64,000 nt of DNA from Oreohelix idahoensis (taxonomy: Eukaryota > Mollusca > Gastropoda > Stylommatophora > Oreohelicidae), in the NCBI GenBank assembly GCA_024509875.1, contig JAMPIV010012432.1, positions 1 to 64,000 of the forward strand, in the 5' to 3' direction. The notes below the pieces were generated by a model. That model saw only the letters and a list, made by a program, of their open reading frames with translations, ran no database searches and was not told the origin of the DNA. A program made the translations under genes and the position numbers. Within the stretch, counting starts at the first letter, position 1; each line of letters begins with the position of its first letter. This document shows, piece after piece, positions 54,548 through 64,000 of this stretch.

Positions 54548-57500
54548 TTAACTGGAATCATGTGGGCATCTAGACAATATGTCCGCCATCACATTATCCG
54601 AACCACGGATAGCTCGCACCGTGAAATGGAAAGGCTGAAGAGCAATAGCATAACGAGTAGATCTCGAGCTCTTCAAATCCTTACTTTGCATAGCCGTAAG
54701 AGCTTTTTGGTCGGTTTCCATAAAGAAATGCGCGCCCAGAAGGAACCTTTGTAGCTTAAGAATGGACCAAACCATAGCCAACAATTCACGGTCCAAAACC
54801 GAGTAATTCCTTTCTGCCGCATTCAGCTTCCTAGAAATATACATTACAGGATGCAGAGTTCCTGAATATTCCTGCATTAGTGCCGCTCCAATGCCAGTGG
54901 AAGAGGCATCACTACGACGGACAAAAGTCTTATCAATCGTCGGTAGTCTTAAGATAGGATGAGATGAGAACAAATTCTTAACCTGATCAAATGAAGTTTG
55001 GCATTCTTGGGACCAACGCACCATATTAGGAGAACCTTTTTTCAATAACGTTGAAAGTGGTGCCATAATGGAGGACAGATTCTCAATGAATCTTCCATAG
55101 AATTGTATCAATCCCAAGAGACTACGCACTTGCTTTTTTGTCTTCGGAACCGAGATATTTAATATCTTTGAAATGTTTTGGTCCTCTGTCTTCAACAGAC
55201 CATGACCAACTCGATGACCTAGGAAGGAAATTTCACTAAACCCAACAAAAGCTTTAGAGGGTTTAGCAGTCAAACTATGCTCACGTAGAGTAGATAGCAA
55301 TTCCTTCAGACCCACATAGTGTTCTTCCCAAGTATCGCTGAAAAGACAGATGTCGTCTAAATATGCAATGACATCTGCACGATCTGATAGAATTCGTCGC
55401 ATCATGCGTACGAAAAGTCGCTGGGGCGTTCATAAGCCCGAAAGGCATAAAATTCCATTGAAACAGACCCCTAGGTGTCGAAAAAGCAGTGAGAGGTTTG
55501 GCGTGTTCCGTCAGTGGGACTTGCCAATAACCTTTCGACAAGTCTAGTTTAGTAAAGAATTTAGCTTTAGAAAGTCTAATAAGTAGATCATCTAATAACG
55601 GCATAGGTTCAGCATCGAACTTCGTAACTTGATTTAATTTGCGATAATCAACGCAAAGACGTATGTTATTGTCTTTCTTTCGAACAATAACTATTGACGA
55701 AGAATAAGCTGAAGTGGATGGTTCAATTATTTGTAGTTGAATCATTTCATCCAATTCTTTCTCGACTTGTGCTTGAAAATGAATAGGTATTGGGTATGGT
55801 CTTACTCTGATCGGATTACGATCAGTAAGTATGATGTCATGTTCTATGACATCTGTGTGTCCAGGAATGTCGGTAAGGACATCCTGATATGATTGTAACG
55901 TAGAGGATACTTGACGTTGTTCCTCAAAAGACAAGTTGGAAGAGACTGTAACGTCTCTCCACGATTCCGTTGAAGTAAGTGGAATCGTAGGAAAAGGTAA
56001 GTTCACGTCAGAAAAAATAGTTTCCTCATCCTGTATAACAGACAGGATGAGATGTGACCATGTTGAACTGGAGAGTCGTCCGTCGCCTGGAAAATAGGCT
56101 GTAAATAGTCTGGACGTTCAATAAACTCTGTTAACATATTTATATGGAAGGTTTTATGCCTTCCATCCACATCGACAATATAGTCGACATCAGAAATTTT
56201 CGAGACTATAGTGTATGGACCCTTCCAAGAAATGAGAAGTCTATTCTCTCTTGAGGGCAGTAAGACATATGCTTTGTCTCCAGGACAAAGTTGACGTAGG
56301 CGTCTTTTCTTATTAGCAAATCGCCTAGCTTTTTCTTTCGCAAATTCGGAAGATGAAGTTGCTAACCTGCACGATTCGATAATCTTTTCTCTAAGAGCTA
56401 TAACATATTCATATGACGATTGTGTATCATCGTCAATATTATCGGAAGTTATCAAATCGTGTAACAAGGACATTGGCCCGCGCGGTTGCGCGCCAAAGAC
56501 AAGTTCGAAAGGAGAAAACCCTGTATGCTCGTTGGGAACCTCTCTATAGGCAAAGAGGACTGCAGGTAAAACCCTGTCCCAATCTTCAGGATGATCCTCC
56601 GTTATCTTGCCAAGTAAGTTCTTTAGTGTCCTGTTAAGACGTTCTACCAATCCATTGGACATTGGATGATAAATACTACTGAGAGACCTTTTAATGTCTA
56701 GCGTAGCCATTACCTGAGACATAACGTCCGAAATTAACTGAGTGCCGTGATCCGACAGTATTTCTCCGGGGAATCCCAGACGAGAAAATACGAGCCAAAG
56801 AGCATCAGCGATATCGACAGTTGATATGCTCTTCAGAGGAATAGCCTCTGGCCAACGCGTGCACATGTCCACGCAAGTGAGGATAAATTGGTGTCCTCTC
56901 TCTGACTTAATTTTGAACGGACCAATGATGTCTATAGCCATTTTCTGAAACGGCCGAATCGGAATATCTGCAGCCTGAATAGGAGCAGCATGTCTCGGAC
57001 CCCTAGACTTGACCTCTTGACAAATTTTGCAAGATCGGCAATAAATTCGGATGTCTTTATTCACGAATGGCCAAAAGAATGACGCAAGGACTCTAGTTTT
57101 AGTTCTGGAAAAACCCATGTGTCCCGCACACTGAGAATCGTGTGCATGCCGAAGAATTAAGGCTCTCATACACTTAGGCACAAGAATTTGCGAATGCATA
57201 GACTTGTCCGAGTGTTGTACCATTCGTACCAATATACCATTCTTCATAGTAATATACGATTTGTGATTCGTATTTTGATTGGGATCCCCTTTCTTTGCAA
57301 GAAGGAAGTATTTCTTCAAAGAAGGATCCTCTTCTTGACGTTTAACAAACGAGTCATGGGAAATCACCAAGTGCTCGTCTTGGCTATCAACTTCATTACT
57401 ATTATCAGATGAAGTTGGGGGATTAAGAGCTTGAGCTCTTGTCATCACTGCATTGACCGTTTGAATGTTTTTTTCTTCCCAACTAGAAATTTGTTGCGGG

Positions 57501-59467
57501 GTGCATTCCTTAACCCCATGAATACGACCGATTATAAGATCCGCAATAGGATTAGGAAGAAGACATGCATGGACATCTCCTGTGAAGAAAGGAGTGTCAA
57601 TCCTAATAATAGCAGTAGGATAGCTTTCCATAGTACCACCAAATGTAACACATTTGATTGTTTTTCCAGTGGCACAGCAAGGATCTATCAGAGACTCCTT
57701 AACCCCGACGGTAGTACATCCCGAATCGAAAAGTACTGAGACTAGCCTATCATTTATTAGACCTTTATCTAAGATGAGAGATCCTCTCCCATCATGCGCA
57801 ACTGTAGCAGGTAGAGCAGGAAGAGGGTGACCACAACTTAGCGTAGATACAGTTGATGAGTCAAACAATGTTAAGCATTGGGGGCATTCAGTTGCTCTCC
57901 CAAAATCGAAAGCACAACCAGTGATAGCCCTAGAGTTACCACTATCATTTACTGTATTACAGGCTCCATCAAACTCTTGTTGCGCAGAGTTTGCCTGTTG
58001 GTAAGGTCTTTTCTTGTTAAACCTAGGTCTACCTCGATTATCATTTCCCCTGTAATTATTTTGACTATCATTTCCCCTGTAATTATTTCGACTATCATTT
58101 CCCCTGTAATTGTTATCATATTGCCTATTGTAATCATCATTCCGGTTTGAATCCCGGTTTCTAAATTCACCATCGTCATAATCTTGACGTCGAGAATGAT
58201 TACCTCGAAAATTTGAATAGTTATTATTTGGATAGCCTTTGCGAAAGTGTCTCAAATTATTACCACTAAAATTACGAGAACTACCATCTTGTCTCCACTG
58301 CATAGACGAAGAACCATCATGTGTTGGATTACTCCGCTTCTGAGTGTAATTTTGATTACTTCCCCTATTCCAATTTTGTTGAGCACCCTGAAATTTTTTT
58401 TTGAAATTAGGGCCATATGGTGTTGCCGAAGCAGCTGGCAACCCTTCTTTCACTTTAGAATTGCTAACTGTAGCATGGGGATGTGCTGTGGCATACTGAC
58501 AACAGTATTCCTCCATTTCTTTTAAGTTTTTAGGCTTACGCTCATGAAGGAATGCAAGAAAAGAATCATTAACAGATGACAAAACCTTATCTCGCAATAA
58601 TAAGTCCATTAGACCTTCATATGTTTTCTCAATCTGAGACAACTCAACCCATCGTGTAAATGTACGACGTATCTTTGTAACAAAATCAGAGAAATCTACT
58701 CCATTTTCTGGCAACATTGTCCTAAAACGAAGACGATAGTCTTCTTGTTTTAGTTGATATTTTTTTAGTAATGCTGCCCTGACAACATCATAATTAGTCC
58801 TCTCATGTTCGTCTATTGCCATAAGAGTAGTCACTGTGTCACCTGTAAAAAATGGCATCAGTTGTTCAACATATTTTTCCTTTTTTATGTTATGCGTATC
58901 GCACAAAAATTGGAATCTATCTAGATAATCTGCTACGTCATCCTTTAAAGGATTGAAATGAGGCAATTTAATCCTACTAACAAACTCCCTTGTCGTACTC
59001 GAAGTTGTTTGCTGAGCACCCGTACTCGCCAATTTCAATTTCTCTAACTCCAAAGTTGCGAGTTTTTCATCAAGTTCCATCTTCTGTTTTCTTTCCTCAT
59101 GTTCCATTTTTCTGATTTCAGCCTCAGCTTTCCTCTCCTCTGCAGCAGCTTGAGCTTTCCTCTCCTCTGCAGCAGCTTCTTTGTCTAATCTCTTTTGTTC
59201 AGCTTCAAATCTCCTTTCCTCCACCTGCATCTGCAATTTCTTTTGTTCAGCAGCCATATCAGCTTCTCTGTCTAGCCTTTTTTGTTCCGCCGCAGCTTCT
59301 CTTTCTAATCTTTTCTCTTCAGCCTGAGCTTTTTTCTCTTCAGCCTGAGCTTTTTTCTCTTCTGCAGCTAATGCTTTGTCATACTGAGCAACAGCCCATT
59401 GTTCTAACTGTTGACCAGTCTTATCAAGGGCTCTCCCTTGTGTAATAAAGTAGTCCAATGTAGACAT
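54548..59467 (-). pseudogene. gag-pol: Element D gag-pol, two single-base frameshifts
   Basis: Colinear with the element B polyprotein and nearly identical. It starts MSTLDYF at 59,467 and ends CPHDSS at 54,548. The gag coiled coil has one extra KKAQAEE unit and the Arg/Asn-rich region one extra NDSQNNYRG unit; a short QA loss occurs elsewhere. A missing base in a CCC run near 56,046 (linker after integrase) and an extra base in a TTT run near 55,413-55,416 (RT, just after APATF) break the frame. Both lie in homopolymers, so sequencing error is possible, and their net shift is zero. Protease (FDSG), integrase DD35E, YLDD and RNase H residues are otherwise retained. Confidence 0.9.
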
Positions 59468-61036
59468 CTTGTCTAATGAGATCAGAAACCTGAAAAAAAA
59501 AATTAAATAAATTACCTTATCCCACTTCAATGGGAGACAAGTCTGAAATGCTAGACTTGTATACTCACTTCACTTTATTTTACTGTCTTAGTCTTAGACA
59601 AAGACTTTGTATGTTCCTCTTGTTTATAATGTACCCAAAAAATCACTTGAGTACCTGTGGAAAAAAAAATTCCCTTATATCCCACTCACTATGGGCACAA
59701 GTCTTTTTTATAAAGAACTTGAATATGTATTTCACCTTGTCTCAATCTTTGTAGATAACAAGTCTTTTATCAAAGAACTTGTATAAATATCTTATATAAT
59801 AATATTTTATTAAGAAACTCTATATGAAGAGTCTACCTTATCAATATTATCAAAACATGACCAAGTATGTGTATGTAGACTGTGCATGACAGTAATGTAG
59901 TACAACCAAAAAAAAAATACAAAGACAAAAATACAAAACAATACAAATGGCAACACTGTTTTAACCAAAAATGTGTAGAGAAATACACAAGAAAGGAGAG
60001 ACCTACAGAATACAAACAAAACAAATCGACAATCAAAACTGAAAAACAGACAAAATATTACAAAAACAACGTTAAGTACAATTACATCACAGCTAACATC
60101 AATAGCGACCAATTGTCACTAGCAAATTTCCAAATTAAGAAAATTTGCACCTACAGAACGCTTACAGTAAGCCTCGATCAAGTGGCATATTTACCGTAAG
60201 ACCCACCAACCGAAAAACCCGCAGAAAAATACACCAAAAACAGTAGAAGTAACATAATATAGCAATCAATTTCAATGTGTTGCAGAACAAGTTCAGTCAC
60301 AGCTGAAACTAAAATAAATTCCTTGCTCCTTGCGAACACAGAAACGAAATGTCAAACGCGCACTGAACGTCAAATCCACTGTAACATAAAGTGGTATTCA
60401 CGAACCAAAGTTACTATGACCTTCTCAAATTAGGGCTTGCACATTGAATGTTTACTATTTCCACGTACTGTTTACAAACACTTGACCTCCAACAATGTAG
60501 CTTGAATGCTCTGACCTAGAAAAGTCTGTTGTTGAATGAAACGTGTAACAACCAGCAGTACTGTTTACAATAGGAACCCGCCTTCTATGCAGTTATGGTC
60601 CACGTAGCAAATGCCTAGTAGTTAACTTCAGTACATGTCTTGTTATGCTTTATGTAGCATTATAATATAAATGCTCGTACTGTTTATTTGGGTCAACCGT
60701 TGATGACCTATATCTGTCCTGTTGTAGCCAAAACTTGCAAGTGTAGAATTAGCGCTGTGTGTTACGGCTGTCCCGTGTGTAGCTTAGACCCACAGATCAG
60801 AAGTGTAATGTGTACTTGTCCTTCTTGTAACTTTCTCGACAAAACTGGAGACATCATACATGTAACAGCCAACCAGGAATGTAAATTTCTGGATCCATAA
60901 ATGTCAACAATAATGTCAAATGCTCGCTCTGTTCTTTTTAAACCCACAGATCTGGTCCATCAGAAATGTAAGTTTCTAGGCCACATTGGCGACAAGAAAT
61001 GTATCATAAGAGCCCACGTAACTGGTCCACCAGAAA
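59468..61036 (-). other. Element D 5' leader and primer-binding region
   Basis: Counterpart of 22,645-24,212. The small hairpins with ACAAGTCT/AGACTTGT stems recur at about 59,532-59,778, and the PBS-like TTTCTGGTGGACCAGTTACG block adjoins the LTR at about 61,016-61,036 in a single copy, whereas B has it twice. The 36 bases just before gag differ from B. The opposite strand (60,688-60,900) holds the cysteine-rich frame also seen in B, here cut short by a 1-nt loss. Confidence 0.7.
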
Positions 61037-62184
61037 TGTAACTGTCTTTTTTTTCTTGTTGATGTGATCACTGGCCCAAGACAGTATACATGTTGTTAGA
61101 TGTGTAGTGCGAGCGTATGATGAATTGAGTGTGGGTGCGAATGAAGACGCGAATGTGTTTAGGCTCGTATAGATGTAGATCCTGCAACCCATACTCTCAC
61201 ATGCAGTAATCAAGGATGCTTTGACACTGCAGGCATGTTTCAAGACATTTATTGACGGGAACACACATAATATCAACAGGAACAGTCAGTGTAACAAGGT
61301 CATGCTGACCTGACATCGATAGGTATACATTTGGCATTCAAAAAGGTAAACATCAGAATAGACGTGCATGGTCAATAGCAAAGTTCTTCAATAATGACAG
61401 TTCGTAGCGTCGCCCTTGGCGTCTCTGACTAAACGCGTCAGATGCCTTAGTTACTTTGACACACAGGTGCAACTTGGCACTCCCCGCCAATTGCACATAT
61501 CAGGCTGTAGTATAACAGCCGAAAGCACAGGCCTCGTTCTGACGTCGGCCGTGTACTTCTGTTAAATAGGTTATCATCAACCCTGCAGTAATACTTATTG
61601 TAGATATGAATTCCGCCAATCTGCGGAATTCCACAATATATCTTCGTCACTGGATTTCTGGACAATATAAGACTAACAGTCTTGGATGGCTACCTCGAGC
61701 ACAAATATATAAGTTCTGAAATGGCGGATCAGTGAGCTGCTGTTCACCCTAGGTAATCCTTTACATGTTCTGCCACCGAAAAGCGTAATAATGCATAAAG
61801 GTCGGTATTACCTGGAAAATGAATCCTCAGAACTAAACAAGGAATTCTGTCGTCATCCCGACGCACAGAGATTCACTGGGGAAAACTGCCATAGCAGTTA
61901 CTTCGAAGATTCTCCCCGAAAAAACAATGGACTCTTGGTCCCTTCAGAAAAACAGGACCTCCCGGCTTCCCGGAAGTATATCTCACTCCCGCTTAAAAAA
62001 ACCTTCCCATAGGCCTACGCCGAACTGTCAACCTCTGACCCTAAAGGTCAAACACAATGAATGAATAAACAAGGGAAGACAACCCCTAATCAACCTGACA
62101 TCGCAGGTAAAGACACAATTATTCTTATGATACAAACATAAGCAAATAACTTGACAGATGACTCCGTCGAAAATGACAGCAACA
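61037..62184 (-). repeat. Element D 5' LTR
   Basis: 1148 bp, in element sense TGTTGCTGTC...GACAGTTACA. It matches the element B 3' LTR closely, with a small substitution cluster near 61,605-61,630. Confidence 0.9.
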
Positions 62185-62229
62185 ATCTTTTGTAAAAGAA
62201 GAGGGTTTTTTTCATTTTTCACTGCCACT

Positions 62230-62432
62230 CATTCTTCTTCTTTGATCCTTAGCCGCCGACCGTCAAAGCAGTCAGTGGCCATCACGCCTGGTGGCGTCTG
62301 GTAGGGCAACAACAAATTGATTTCACTTCGCTCGGTCGGTGGCCATCCTTCGTACGGTGCCCCAACTCTGGTTCATTCTTTGCATCTCAGCCCCCACAGT
62401 CCTCCGCCATGTTGTTTTTGGTCGGAGTCTCG
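62230..62432 (-). mobile_element. 5'-truncated RTE-like LINE 3' fragment
   Basis: The complement of about 20,270-20,450 of the full LINE, with tail GATCAAAGAAGAAGAA. It is very close to the fragment at 32,395-32,600 but lacks the (TA)n extension. No convincing target-site duplication was found. Confidence 0.82.
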
Positions 62433-62880
62433 TAGTTTCTGCTGACAGAAATAACAGGGATAAAGAAGACATATAGAGATCTTGAGTAGAAGGACCTGGT
62501 ACAAATGTGTTGGAAGACTCTATTACTAGGAGAACTGAAGGTTACTGCTGATGATGATGTTCATGAGCATCAAGTTATTTGTTTCAATTTTTTTTTTGCA
62601 GCTTTACCATATATTGATTACAGTTGTTGAGCCCATTATAAGTAAGGCCTCGCGTAAAATGTGCACGGGGCCTTTACATTGTAGTTACGCCACTGACTAG
62701 AGTCCAAGTGAAAGAAGTGAATGTATTATGTGGAACAGATTATTCTTTAGTCAGATGTAGTTTAACACATTTTTTCTACCACATACAACTAAATGTTCAC
62801 GTGACATGAATGGATAGAATAACAGGTAGTAGTTAGTATGGTAAAGGTGTCAGGTGGTCAGTTGTTCTTGTTTACGTTTT
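62433..62880. other. Intergenic sequence
   Basis: Contains a GTAGTTACGCCACTG stretch near 62,682 that resembles the end of a DNA transposon (complement CAGTGGCGTAACTAC). No second end was found, and no gene. Confidence 0.4.
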
Positions 62881-63757
62881 GAGATGACTTATGAAAGACG
62901 CTAAATAAATATTTATGTCTTGAAATGACTTATTAAAGACACTATTAAATATTTATGTTTTGAGAAGACTTATGAAAGACACTAATACATATTTATGTTT
63001 TGAGATGACTTATGAAAGACACTAATAAATATTTATGTTTTGAGAAGACTTATGAAAGACACTATTACATATTTATGTTTTGAGAAGACTTATGAAAGAC
63101 GCTATTAAATATTTATGTTTTGAGAAGACTTATGAAAAACACTAATAAATATTTTTGTTTTGCGAAGACTTATGAAAATTATTAAATATTTATGTTTTCA
63201 GAAGACTTATGGAAAACACTAATACATATTTATGTTTTCAGATGACTTATGAAAGACACTAATAAATATTTATGTTTTGAGAAGACTTATGAAAGACACT
63301 ATTACATATTTATGTTTTGAGAAGACTTATGAAAGACGCTATTAAATATTTATGTTTTGAGAAGACTTATGAAAAACACTAATAAATATTTTTGTTTTGA
63401 GAAGACTAATGAAAGATACTATTAAATATTTATGTTTTCAGAAGACTTATGAAAGACTCTAATTCATATTTATGTTTTGAGATGACTTATGAAAGACACT
63501 AATAAATATTTATGTTTTGAGAAGACTTATGAAAGACACTATTACATATTTATGTTTTGAGAAGACTTATGAAAGACGCTATTAAATATTTATGTTTTGA
63601 GAAGACTTATGAAAAACACTAATAAATATTTTTGGTTTGAGAAGACTTATGAAAGACACTATTAAATAATTGTGTTTTGAGAAGACTTATGAAAGACACT
63701 ATTAAATAATTGTGTTTTGAGAAGACATATGAAAGACGCTATTAAGTATCTATGTCA
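62881..63757. repeat. 40-bp minisatellite with six-unit higher-order repeat
   Basis: Twenty-two tandem units, consensus GAGAAGACTTATGAAAGACA followed by CTATTAAATATTTATGTTTT. Units of a given type recur every six units: 62,962-63,198, 63,199-63,438 and 63,439-63,678 each carry, in order, an AAT.CATATT unit, a GATGACTT unit, an ATTACATATT unit, a GACGCT unit, an AAAAACACT..TTTTTG unit and an ATTAAATA unit. The period is ~240 bp. Not coding; 40 is not a multiple of three and stops are frequent. Confidence 0.95.
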
Positions 63758-64000
63758 ATAATAACAGCAAACAACAATGCCGCCAAAATTCTAAAATCAG
63801 TTCAAGTTATTTCCGAGTCTTATATATCCTTTCATGTCTATCGCCATTTCTCTTCTCTTTATGTGTTTAGCTCTCCTTCTACTTCATTGATCCTTGATAT
63901 TTCAGAACAAGGACTGCCTTGTATTGCTATCGACAGATTTTGTTAATTTTATCCTATCCAACGAAATCTCATGTTCCACTGGTGTCCGTCTGTTACTTAT
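63758..64000. other. Unassigned 3' edge
   Basis: Non-repetitive sequence to the window end with one short ORF of no recognisable content. Confidence 0.4.

Larger units (their letters stand above)
52821..62184 (-). mobile_element. Element D: inverted near-copy of element B, ORF broken
   Basis: About 9.3 kb on the minus strand, colinear with element B over LTRs, leader, gag-pol and 3' UTR. The 5' LTR is 61,037-62,184; the 3' LTR runs from 54,113 down to an uncertain end between 52,821 and 52,917. Flanking bases do not form a target-site duplication (AAGAT before the 5' LTR in element sense; ATGTA or CTATC after the 3' LTR, depending on the end chosen). Flanks differ from those of B, so B and D are separate insertions, not one inverted duplication. 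Confidence 0.88.

Noticed and set aside
52917..62189. Target-site duplication ATCTT for element D
   Set aside because: ATCTT occurs at both edges only if the LTR end is moved inside TGTAATCTT, which would remove the TG/CA terminus and does not fit the other copies.
62881..63757. CRISPR-like array
   Set aside because: Units are contiguous 40-bp tandem repeats with no unique spacers, and the context is eukaryotic.

Overview
The window is animal (metazoan) repeat DNA. It contains no recognisable host protein-coding gene, rRNA or tRNA gene, and almost everything identifiable is a transposable element or a tandem repeat. The mixture fits an aquatic invertebrate, and a mollusc is my best guess from general knowledge: Ty3/gypsy elements with a copia-like pol order, an RTE-like LINE, a Tc1 element, a ZBED5/8-like hAT element, a SINE and minisatellites. 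Nothing here proves the taxon.

Layout. (1) 1-14,950 is badly degraded sequence: homopolymer-inflated, C/G-run rich and without coherent long ORFs. Its first ~3.4 kb is still recognisable as a noisy copy of 20,281-21,490 joined to 30,676-31,300, that is, a LINE 3' end followed by an LTR without the insertion seen later. I read it as a low-quality consensus of a tandem or allelic copy, not natural sequence. (2) 14,963-31,449 is element A, a Ty3/gypsy-like element carrying integrase C-terminus, RT and RNase H. A full-length RTE-like LINE (17,065-20,457, 10-bp TSD) sits in its 3' UTR, and the complete element B sits in its 3' LTR. (3) Element B (21,491-30,670, 5-bp TSD CTATG) has ~1.15-kb LTRs and one intact 1625-codon gag-pol ORF. 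Its domain order is gag-protease-integrase-RT-RNase H, the reverse of the usual Ty3/gypsy order and matching the Gmr1-like group. (4) 31.4-35.8 kb holds a SINE fragment, a 5'-truncated LINE with a (TA)n tail and TSD, a second LINE remnant and (TA)n microsatellites. (5) Element C (35,814-44,434, minus strand, TSD TCGTT) is a second, divergent and decayed family with ~2.08-kb LTRs and again protease-integrase-RT-RNase H order. (6) 44.5-51.1 kb holds an internally deleted Tc1 element and a LINE remnant split by a hAT element (8-bp TSD), which is itself split by a SINE (9-bp TSD). (7) Element D (~52,821-62,184, minus strand) is a near-identical relative of B in inverted orientation. Two 1-nt frameshifts break its ORF, its 3' LTR end is aberrant and no TSD is found. 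(8) 62.2-64 kb holds a LINE 3' fragment and a 40-bp minisatellite with a clear six-unit higher-order repeat.

How the parts relate. Element B looks capable of encoding all proteins of its own cycle: coat, protease, integrase with DD35E and GPY motifs, RT with YLDD, and RNase H. It has LTRs, a PBS-like site and a polypurine tract. A, B and D share an A-tract/T-tract hairpin immediately before the polypurine tract, and B and D share a cluster of leader hairpins. The most notable biology is the rearranged pol order occurring in two unrelated-looking families at one locus, together with these conserved cis structures.
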